Source of the DNA: Promethearchaeota archaeon
GTDB lineage: Archaea; Asgardarchaeota; Lokiarchaeia; Sigynarchaeales; SOKP01
Direction of reading: 5' to 3'
Assembly (NCBI GenBank): GCA_016839845.1
Contig: JAEOTL010000283.1
Span: 1-12,060, forward strand
Length of the DNA: 12,060 nt
Part shown: positions 7,040 through 12,060 of the stretch, one piece after another
How the letters are laid out: every line of letters begins with the position of its first letter
Position numbering within the stretch: position 1 is the first letter of the stretch
Translations under genes and position numbers: made by a program
The notes under the pieces: model-generated
What the model was told of the DNA's origin: nothing
The model's input: the letters and a program-made list of their open reading frames with translations, nothing else
Databases searched by the model: none

Positions 7040-8071
7040 ATGTTTTTGGAAGAAAATTGTAAGAGAGATACATGTGGGATAGCGTGTTTAACAAAATGTT
7101 TTTATATGGACTATTCAGAACAAAAGGCGAGAGAAGAATTTGAAAAACTGATAAGAGGTGAACCTTCTCCTGTAACATCGGAATGTATTACCTGCTGTGC
7201 ATGCACAATGCATTGCCCAGAAAATGCAGATCCCTTTGATCTCATAAGCAGGAGAATGGAAGAAACAGGAACCTTTATTGGGGGTGAACGTGCAGCAAAT
7301 CAGATGAAAGGAGCTAATCTTATGCCTTCATCAATAAAAAAAGGGGAACCTGATAAGCCTTTTATGAATCTTTGTACAGTAAACCTGATTGCTGGAGCAA
7401 TTGAGGGAGAATTATTCGAAGGATTAAGCTTTCTTCAAGGAGGAGATTATTTCTGTCAAATTGGCGGATATCATGGTGGAATACCGAGTATGGTTAGAAA
7501 TAATGCCCAGAAGTTTATTACTAACCTTGCAAAAGTCGTCCCTGATGATAATTATCTGATTTGCTACCATGATGATTGCTTCATGATGCTTGAGCATTAT
7601 GCAAAAGATTTTGGGATAGATGTCCCCTTTGAATTTATCCATATAATTGAATATCTTCGAGATTATGTTAAGGAACACCCTGATAAAATAAAGAAACTAA
7701 ATACGAAAATCGCATATCAGCAACCATGTGCATCCCGTATAGGATGGGATGCTTTCAAGAAAAAAGATAATACACTCGATGAATTATTCGAATTATTGGG
7801 TGTTGAACGAGTAGATAGAAAATACGACCGTTACGGAGCGCTTTGTTGTACAGCAGTTATTTCTCCTAATGATAAATATTGGAAAATGAATATTGCTGAT
7901 GCTAAGCAATCTGGGGCGGAAGCAATGGTATTTATTTGCCCAATCTGTTGTCTATACTTAAGGAGCAAAGCTAAAGCCGAAGGTTTGGAACCCTATCTCC
8001 TAAGCAATCTAGTGAGGGAAGCGATGGGTGAGAATCTCCCCAAAGGAAGGGCTGGGAAATTATTTGAATAA
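7040..8071 (+). CDS. Ferredoxin-CCG iron-sulfur protein, HdrD-related, with divergent first CCG repeat
   Basis: A 343-residue cysteine-rich protein. The N-terminal cysteines C7, C12, C16 and C20 (C-x4-C-x3-C-x3-C) form an atypical possible cluster site. A classic ferredoxin motif follows, C49-x2-C52-x2-C55-x3-C59-P. The first CCG-like repeat is altered: C112, then a single C139 in YFCQ instead of a CC pair, then C175-YHDD-C180. The second repeat is near-canonical: C230, C269-C270, C300-x2-C303, but Thr follows the CC pair where Gly is usual. Family membership is supported by PFEFIHIIEYL (196-206), which matches PFEVLHISEYI in the upstream GlcF-like protein. It is probably a soluble electron carrier or Hdr-like catalytic subunit. 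A strong AGGAGGAT site (7028-7035) sets the start. The gap to the upstream gene is 58 bases without a T-tract, so co-transcription is likely. A diverged paralog faces it on the other strand. Confidence 0.85.
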   Translation: MFLEENCKRDTCGIACLTKCFYMDYSEQKAREEFEKLIRGEPSPVTSECITCCACTMHCPENADPFDLISRRMEETGTFIGGERAANQMKGANLMPSSIKKGEPDKPFMNLCTVNLIAGAIEGELFEGLSFLQGGDYFCQIGGYHGGIPSMVRNNAQKFITNLAKVVPDDNYLICYHDDCFMMLEHYAKDFGIDVPFEFIHIIEYLRDYVKEHPDKIKKLNTKIAYQQPCASRIGWDAFKKKDNTLDELFELLGVERVDRKYDRYGALCCTAVISPNDKYWKMNIADAKQSGAEAMVFICPICCLYLRSKAKAEGLEPYLLSNLVREAMGENLPKGRAGKLFE

Positions 8072-8133
8072 AAAATATTAAAAAAAAAAAATATCGGAAA
8101 AATAAGTATTTTTCTACTTTTTTTCTAACTTCT
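8072..8133. terminator. Bidirectional terminator between convergent paralogs
   Basis: The 62-base gap holds T-runs for both strands. On plus there is T5 at 8109-8113 and T7 at 8118-8124. On minus the A12 run at 8080-8091 reads as T12. Each gene therefore meets an oligo-T tract soon after its stop, as expected for archaeal termination. Confidence 0.55.
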
Positions 8134-9147
8134 TTAATAGTCTAATTCTTCACCAAGAGCAATCCTACATAAGTCGCTTAATAAATAAGGTTTTAAGCCG
8201 TTTTTCTGTAATTTAGATCCCATTGTTTGTTTACACATTGGGCAAACGAAAGCACAAGCTTCGGCCCCATTATCAACCATGTCTTTTATATTCTTATCTT
8301 GAGCTGGTTTCGCTAAATTCCTTTTACCAAGCATCGCAAATGGTGCTGTACAACATAATGCATTTTCTCTATCATATGATCTTTTAACTCGTTCGACTCC
8401 GATTAGTTCACAAATATCATCAACATACTTTTCAATTTCAGGTAAGAATCGATTGGAGCAACTCCGTTGATAAGCAATTTTCATGTCAAGTTTTTTTATT
8501 TCAGATTCATGGTCTTTTAGATAATTGTAAACATATTCAAAGATATGAATTGGTTTGAAGGGGACTTCAATATTATTTCGATTACAATAGGAGGTCCATA
8601 AACCATAACATTCATCATGCCAACAAATAAACTCTTTAATCCCATGCTTTTGAATATTTTCAATAACTACTGGAATTCTCTCTTTAATTACCGAGTCCCT
8701 AGCCATATGATGAAACATTAAATTACAAAAAAAATCGGTACCGCTTATATATTGTAAATTTTCAAACATCTGGCCTTTCATTTCTTCGGGATTTATTCTT
8801 GAGAAAGTGCATTTATGAAGGACTGGTTGCTCGGGATCAATTTCCTTTATTCGTACCTCATCGTGCGGTGCAAATTGCTTTATTGCCCCCTGAAGCATAT
8901 TTGGGTTAATATTGTATGAATTATATTTCTCTTGTAATTCTGTTTTTAAATCAAATGGATGTGAATCATAGGGACAGTATTCATCACATGCAAAACAAGT
9001 AACACAGTCTTTTAGAACAAAAGATTCCTCACCATTTATCATCTTCTCCATTTCTGTTCGGGCTGTTTCTTTATCAATATCCATCCATTGACAACGGGTT
9101 AAACAGTCGATATTTTCGCAAGTAGCACAATTAGATTTATCAAACAT
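8134..9147 (-). CDS. Ferredoxin-CCG iron-sulfur protein, paralog of the convergent neighbour
   Basis: A 337-residue protein with the same layout as the gene at 7040-8071. It has an N-terminal cysteine cluster C7, C10, C15, C19 and a ferredoxin motif C48-x2-C51-x2-C54-x3-C58-P. The altered first CCG-like repeat has C113, single C141 in FFCN, and C175-WHDE-C180. The second repeat is C230-x34-C265-C266-x35-C302-x2-C305, which fits CCG spacing. Shared local strings include KIAYQ, GVERV, ALCCTA and PYLLS. As in the paralog, Thr follows the CC pair. It is probably a soluble redox protein with a related but distinct partner. The start is ATG at 9147-9145; before it only a weak GATGAT-like site is seen. 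It is transcribed away from the phosphatase gene and towards its paralog, so it has its own promoter and may be regulated separately. Confidence 0.85.
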   Translation of the reverse strand: MFDKSNCATCENIDCLTRCQWMDIDKETARTEMEKMINGEESFVLKDCVTCFACDEYCPYDSHPFDLKTELQEKYNSYNINPNMLQGAIKQFAPHDEVRIKEIDPEQPVLHKCTFSRINPEEMKGQMFENLQYISGTDFFCNLMFHHMARDSVIKERIPVVIENIQKHGIKEFICWHDECYGLWTSYCNRNNIEVPFKPIHIFEYVYNYLKDHESEIKKLDMKIAYQRSCSNRFLPEIEKYVDDICELIGVERVKRSYDRENALCCTAPFAMLGKRNLAKPAQDKNIKDMVDNGAEACAFVCPMCKQTMGSKLQKNGLKPYLLSDLCRIALGEELDY

Positions 9148-9192
9148 AATTAATCATCTTTTATTATAAAAATCAAGGTTCTAATATTCACG

Positions 9193-9204
9193 AAATATTT
9201 TTAA
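9193..9204 (-). promoter_or_regulatory. Possible TATA-like box for the minus-strand ferredoxin-CCG gene
   Basis: On the minus strand the sequence TTAAAAATATTT lies about 46-58 bases before the ATG. This would give a transcript start near 9173 and a leader of about 25 bases. The whole region is AT-rich, so the call is weak. Confidence 0.3.
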
Positions 9205-9237
9205 TTTTATGAAAATAACCAACTACTTATTCACAGT

Positions 9238-9268
9238 AATATTGTTTAGAGTCATCTAAACCAATATT
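9238..9268. promoter_or_regulatory. 13-bp imperfect inverted repeat in the divergent intergenic region
   Basis: Left arm AATATTGTTTAGA (9238-9250), loop GTCA (9251-9254), right arm TCTAAACCAATATT (9255-9268). All 13 left-arm bases pair, with one extra C bulged in the right arm (9261 or 9262). It lies about 90 bases from the minus-strand start and 65 from the phosphatase start. It could be an operator shared by both genes or an RNA hairpin in one leader. Function is not shown by the sequence. Confidence 0.45.
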
Positions 9269-9322
9269 TTTAGATTAGTCTCTTCATTTAATCCTTTATA
9301 CCTTACTAAAAACTGTTTTAAA

Positions 9323-9335
9323 GGAGATTTAAATA
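9323..9335 (+). promoter_or_regulatory. Ribosome site pointing to an ATA start codon
   Basis: GGAGA at 9323-9327 is followed, 6 bases after the last G of GGAG, by ATA at 9333. An in-frame TAA at 9330-9332 lies between them, so translation cannot begin further upstream. No ATG, GTG or TTG occurs in frame until 9450. This site is what decides the proposed start of the phosphatase gene. Confidence 0.5.
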
Positions 9336-9776
9336 CCAGAATTAGATAAAATTTTTGAAGTTTATAAGAATTTATTTATCGGGGCTTATTGGCCAAGGTT
9401 AAACTTTAAGAAATTCAAAGAAATCGGGATAACGGCTATAGTCAACCTCATGGAAGAAAGCCTATATAATCCAACACATCTGGGCTTCTCGTATCTGCAT
9501 AAAGGTTTTCCAGATGATACATATCCCCCTCATGAGCATTTAGATGAAATCTTAAAATTTATGGATCTTCATCTTTATAATGACGAAAAAGTATTAGTGC
9601 ATTGTTCTATGGGTGTTTCAAGAAGTCCAGGAATTGTCATTGCTTGGTTATTAAAAACAAATCCAAAATGGAGATGGGAAGACGCAGTTTCTCATGTAAA
9701 GAAATCGAAGTTTATAGCTCCCGCCGCTGAGATTCGTGAATCTGTGATTGATTATTTTGAAAAGAATCTACGATAA
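9333..9776 (+). CDS. Dual-specificity (tyrosine/serine/threonine) protein phosphatase, apparent ATA start
   Basis: A compact cysteine phosphatase of the DSP family, 147 residues if read from ATA at 9333. The N-terminal part has the family's NLFIGAYWPRLNFKKFKEIG and TAIVNLMEE pattern (13-42). A candidate general-acid Asp is D61 or D62 in GFPDDTYPP. The signature loop is H90-C91-S-M-G-V-S-R97-S98, with C91 as nucleophile and R97 binding phosphate. The first ATG (9450, residue 40) would delete the first strands of the fold, so I do not accept it as the start. The only signal upstream is a well-placed GGAGA followed by ATA. The gene may use a rare ATA start, or the start may have been lost by mutation or sequence error. 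The substrate is unknown. The next gene has its own promoter 3' of this stop. Confidence 0.8.
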   Translation: MPELDKIFEVYKNLFIGAYWPRLNFKKFKEIGITAIVNLMEESLYNPTHLGFSYLHKGFPDDTYPPHEHLDEILKFMDLHLYNDEKVLVHCSMGVSRSPGIVIAWLLKTNPKWRWEDAVSHVKKSKFIAPAAEIRESVIDYFEKNLR

Positions 9777-9802
9777 GATTAATTCTGCTTTTCTAATTTT
9801 AC

Positions 9803-9815
9803 TTAAATATATAAA
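9803..9815 (+). promoter_or_regulatory. TATA-like box for the zinc-ribbon gene
   Basis: The sequence TTAAATATATAAA lies at about 9803-9815, one of the best archaeal TATA matches in the window. Transcription would begin near 9835-9840. This leaves a leader of about 30 bases containing GAGGAT (9856-9861) before ATG 9871. Confidence 0.5.
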
Positions 9816-9870
9816 ACTCTGTTTTGATTATTTGGTTAAAAGGATTTTTTTTTACGAGGATGTTATTACT

Positions 9871-10206
9871 ATGTCTGAATTTGAGCAAAAAGTTATAAAT
9901 CTATTAGAAGAAATAAATAGTAAACTTGATTCTCTCTTAAAAGTAGAGCCCCCAGTTTCCAATCTAACAGAAGGTATACCAGATTCAGAATCCGGAGCTG
10001 TAAAACCCTCTGAACTAGTTGAAAAGTTAATTGAGGAGGAAAGATTACAGGAAAGACCTCCTGTTGAGGGAAGAAGAATTTGCCCAGATTGCCAAGGTAC
10101 TTCTTTTAACACCGTCGAGGATAAATCCCAAGTCTTACATCAAATGGGCGGAGTAAAAATTTATGCAAAGAAGTATGTATGTAGAAATTGCGGTAAAGAA
10201 ATCTAA
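9871..10206 (+). CDS. Small coiled-coil and zinc-ribbon protein
   Basis: A 111-residue protein. The N-terminal helix (about residues 2-25, FEQKVINLLEEINSKLDSLL) has heptad-like spacing of Leu and Ile and could form a coiled coil. A flexible, acidic, Pro/Ser-rich linker (26-46) and a second short helix (47-61) follow. The C-terminus is a zinc ribbon with C71-P-D-C74 and C104-R-N-C107. Such ribbons bind nucleic acid or protein partners; the specific role is unknown. The start chosen is ATG at 9871, preceded by GAGGAT (9856-9861) and a good TATA-like box. A longer reading from TTG 9748 overlaps the phosphatase gene, adds a Lys/Ile/Phe-rich AT-driven segment and would run through this promoter, so I reject it. 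A T-rich terminator follows. Confidence 0.8.
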   Translation: MSEFEQKVINLLEEINSKLDSLLKVEPPVSNLTEGIPDSESGAVKPSELVEKLIEEERLQERPPVEGRRICPDCQGTSFNTVEDKSQVLHQMGGVKIYAKKYVCRNCGKEI

Positions 10207-10260
10207 CAAAAGATAGTTATAGCCTTACTACTATTTGATTTAAATTAAAGAGAATTCACT

Positions 10261-10284
10261 TCTTATTTTTTATCTTTTTTTTAA
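10261..10284 (+). terminator. Oligo-T terminator after the zinc-ribbon gene
   Basis: Two T-runs (6 Ts near 10266-10271 and 8 Ts near 10275-10282) lie about 55-75 bases after the stop codon. The 225-base gap to the next annotated start holds this tract and a TATA-like stretch near 10363. I see no RNA gene in it. Confidence 0.5.
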
Positions 10285-10361
10285 TAAACTAATGTTATAT
10301 ACCAATTCAGTTAGATTTTTAACTTGATCATACTTTAAAATCTTTAACAGTTAAATGTATC

Positions 10362-10370
10362 AAATATAAG
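10362..10370 (+). promoter_or_regulatory. TATA-like box for the radical SAM gene
   Basis: AAATATAAG at 10362-10370 would start transcription at about 10390-10396. The message would begin near TTGGAGAATTAATAAATGG. That places GGAG (10394-10397) 9 bases before an ATG at 10407, which is out of frame with the main gene. This matters for the unclear start of that gene. Confidence 0.4.
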
Positions 10371-10431
10371 GGTGTTCAATTAGATTCCTCCTTGGAGAAT
10401 TAATAAATGGATTCAGTATGTAAGAAACTTT

Positions 10432-11469
10432 TTGCTTAATAATTTTACGCAAAAAAAGATTCCATACTCAGCACAAATTGAACTTACCCTTCGATGTAAC
10501 GGGAAATGTCCCTTTTGTTCTATACATTCCTTTCCAGAATCATTATTAAGTGAAGATATGAGCACAGAGCAAGTAAAATATCTGATTGATCAACTTGCCG
10601 AACTGGGGGTGTTAGCGCTATCGTTTACAGGGGGAGAACCCACATTAAGAAAAGATCTTCCAGAATTAGTATACCATACAGGAGTAAATCACGGTTTTAT
10701 GAACGGTATTGCCACCAATGGTTATTTTATACCCAAAATGTTTAAAGAGCATAAACTGGAAGGACTAGATTATATCGTACTTTCCCTTGATTACCCTAGT
10801 GCTGAGCAACATAACAAAATAAGGGGAATTAAAGTATTTGATAGAGTAATTGAATCCATTAGACTGGCAGAAGAAAATGATGTAAAACCAGTAATAAGTA
10901 CAGTGGTTATGAAAAAAAATTTTAAATACTTAAAAGATATGTGCGACTTAGCAGAAAAGCTAAATTGTGCATTAGAAATGTATCCTTGTGAAGATATCAT
11001 TAGAGATTATCCTGATGAAAGCTACCAGATTGAAGGAATTAGTGATTATATCCCAGACACATCACGATGGGCAAGCATCATGCGGGAGTTAAAGAAATAC
11101 TACAAAAATATCTTAACAGATCCAGTCAGTATCGAAGTTGTTGAAAAAGGAGGATTTGGCGGTTATCCCCGGTATTATCAAAATATATTAAGGTGTCATG
11201 TTGCCGAAGCTTATTTATTTATAAGTCATAATGGTTTTCTTCATTTTCCATGTAAAATTCATCCACTTCAAAGTTTTGATGCCCTTAAAAATCAAATTAA
11301 GGAGATTTATTATTCCCAAGAAGCGAGAGATATTATGATAATGCATGATCGATATGATTTCTGTAATAACTGTAGATTAGGTTGTGCTATAGCATCATCG
11401 ATTCCAACTCATTGGAAAACAGTGTATTCTAAATACATCAAGGGTTTTTTAGATGGTAATTTGAGATGA
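10432..11469 (+). CDS. Radical SAM protein with C-terminal auxiliary cysteine cluster
   Basis: Numbered from TTG 10432, the protein has 345 residues. The radical SAM motif C22-x3-C26-x2-C29 binds the [4Fe-4S] cluster that cleaves S-adenosylmethionine. GGEP (67-70) contacts the SAM amino group, and IATNG (93-97) and VLSLD (116-120) fit later strands of the barrel. The C-terminus has C255, C274, C311, C314 and C318, a SPASM-like auxiliary cluster. Related enzymes modify peptides or small molecules; the substrate is unknown and no precursor-peptide gene was recognised nearby. The start is unsettled. TTG 10432 has no ribosome site. The frame is open back to 10384, coding KWIQYVRNFLL just before the TTG, which looks protein-like, but no ATG, GTG or other TTG lies there. 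A well-placed ATG (10407) is one frame off. The DUF106-like gene follows after 24 bases. Confidence 0.85.
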   Translation: MLNNFTQKKIPYSAQIELTLRCNGKCPFCSIHSFPESLLSEDMSTEQVKYLIDQLAELGVLALSFTGGEPTLRKDLPELVYHTGVNHGFMNGIATNGYFIPKMFKEHKLEGLDYIVLSLDYPSAEQHNKIRGIKVFDRVIESIRLAEENDVKPVISTVVMKKNFKYLKDMCDLAEKLNCALEMYPCEDIIRDYPDESYQIEGISDYIPDTSRWASIMRELKKYYKNILTDPVSIEVVEKGGFGGYPRYYQNILRCHVAEAYLFISHNGFLHFPCKIHPLQSFDALKNQIKEIYYSQEARDIMIMHDRYDFCNNCRLGCAIASSIPTHWKTVYSKYIKGFLDGNLR

Positions 11470-11493
11470 TTTCCAAAAATTTAATTTGAAGTA

Positions 11494-12060
11494 ATGTTTT
11501 TTTCACGTAGTGATAGTATTATGTCAAATGTTGCGATTATTCTTCAAATATTGTTTATCACCATAGGAATGCTTATATTTGGAATGCTCCTTAATAGACT
11601 TCTAGGATTAAAGAGAGAAAAAATGCAAGAATTCAAAGAACGGGCATCGAATCTTCAAGAAAGGTTAAGGAATGCCCAAACACTTGGAGATATACAATTA
11701 GTAGCCCAAGTACAGCGTGAAACGATGCATTTTACCCGCCAAATTATGATAAAGCAATTTGTACCTTTATGCATACGATGCTTTATTTTTATTGGTATTT
11801 TCGCTATTTTGGGTTATATCTATGCCGATTATTCTAGTGGATTATTACCTTTCTCTCTCTTTATCATTGGAAGCGGATGGGTTGCGCTTTATTTTATATT
11901 TTCAATTAGTCTTTCGCTTCTCATATATGGGGTGAAAAGACTTTATAAAAAATTTACAGGCAAAGATATATCATCCCAAAACAATTTGAGAGAACTTATG
12001 CAATTAGTTTCTCCTTCTAGTCAGAATTCTGGATTCTCACTGCGAAGCTTAAATCCCAAT
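11494..12060 (+). CDS. DUF106 (EMC3/TMCO1/YidC-like) membrane protein, runs off the window
   Basis: An open frame of 189 codons without a stop before the window edge. Its pattern is that of archaeal DUF106 proteins, relatives of the Oxa1/YidC/EMC3/TMCO1 membrane-insertase group. Membrane helix 1 is at about 13-34. A charged helical hairpin or coiled coil follows (about 38-85, with REKMQEFKER and QETMHF-like spacing). Helix 2 is at about 90-111 and helix 3 at about 119-146. A polar tail (about 150 onwards, YKKFTGKDISSQNN) follows and continues beyond the window. Such proteins help insert membrane proteins. The start is ATG 11494 or ATG 11521 (9 codons later); neither has a convincing ribosome site. 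The radical SAM gene ends 24 bases upstream, so they may share a transcript. The 3' end, and thus full length, is not visible. Confidence 0.78.
   Translation, partial: MFFSRSDSIMSNVAIILQILFITIGMLIFGMLLNRLLGLKREKMQEFKERASNLQERLRNAQTLGDIQLVAQVQRETMHFTRQIMIKQFVPLCIRCFIFIGIFAILGYIYADYSSGLLPFSLFIIGSGWVALYFIFSISLSLLIYGVKRLYKKFTGKDISSQNNLRELMQLVSPSSQNSGFSLRSLNPN

Noticed and set aside
8080..8091. A12 run as a possible assembly artefact
   Set aside because: It lies exactly where the minus-strand gene needs an oligo-T terminator, and both flanking genes are intact, so a natural terminator is the simpler reading.
9450..9776. Phosphatase starting at the first ATG (9450)
   Set aside because: This would remove the first strands of the DSP fold, which are clearly encoded upstream in the same frame after a good ribosome site.
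9748..9870. Possible N-terminal extension of the zinc-ribbon protein from TTG 9748
   Set aside because: It overlaps the phosphatase gene, has no ribosome site, reads through a strong TATA-like box and encodes an AT-driven Ile/Lys/Phe-rich stretch. ATG 9871 with GAGGAT is a better start.
10207..10383. Possible small RNA or riboswitch in the gap before the radical SAM gene
   Set aside because: Only a T-tract and TATA-like sequence are visible. No stable stem, conserved motif or tRNA-like fold was found by eye.
10407..10439. Separate 10-codon peptide gene with a well-placed ribosome site
   Set aside because: It is more simply explained as the disrupted or mis-framed start of the radical SAM gene; the peptide has no recognisable features. 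Kept only as a finding about the start.

Overview
The window is AT-rich, densely coded archaeal DNA. I infer an Asgard archaeon, probably Lokiarchaeia-like, with moderate confidence. The reasons are archaeal-style signals (GGAGG-type ribosome sites, TATA-like boxes, oligo-T terminators), a longin-like small protein at the left edge, a DUF106/EMC3-like membrane protein at the right edge, and many HdrD/CCG-type iron-sulfur proteins. No rRNA, tRNA, CRISPR array, transposase or phage gene was seen.

Layout. (1) 136-964: two small genes, a longin-like protein and a protein with one C-terminal membrane helix. (2) 1115-4281: a tight three-gene operon of a GlpA-like FAD dehydrogenase with a C-terminal BFD-like [2Fe-2S] domain, an FAD/NAD(P) disulfide-reductase-like flavoprotein, and a DUF1667 four-cysteine protein. 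This is the module known from anaerobic bacteria such as Thermotoga and clostridia. Two inverted repeats lie upstream and a T-rich terminator follows. (3) 4387-8071: a second transcription unit with a GlcD-type FAD oxidase, a GlcF/HdrD-type protein with two 4Fe-4S and two CCG domains, and a ferredoxin-CCG protein with unusual cysteine spacing. (4) 8134-9147, minus strand: a diverged paralog of that last protein, convergent with it across a short bidirectional terminator. (5) 9333-10206: a dual-specificity phosphatase that appears to start at a non-canonical ATA codon, then a coiled-coil/zinc-ribbon protein with its own promoter. (6) 10432-11469: a radical SAM protein with auxiliary cysteines and an unclear N-terminus. 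(7) 11494 to the window end: the DUF106/EMC3-like membrane protein, cut by the edge.

How the genes work together. Regions 2-4 look like a cytosolic redox block. Two FAD dehydrogenases would oxidise hydroxy-compounds (glycerol 3-phosphate or 2-hydroxy acids such as lactate or glycolate; the substrates are not decided by sequence). Electrons would pass through partner flavoprotein and iron-sulfur proteins to NAD(P), a heterodisulfide-like acceptor or another soluble carrier. None of these proteins has an evident membrane segment. The flanking genes (longin-like, C-terminally anchored, DUF106/EMC3-like, phosphatase, zinc ribbon, radical SAM) are not obviously linked to that metabolism.

Most worth a second look: the phosphatase with no ATG/GTG/TTG able to give a complete domain, the unresolved radical SAM start, the paired ferredoxin-CCG proteins whose first CCG repeat has been remodelled in the same way, and the inverted repeats in the two control regions.
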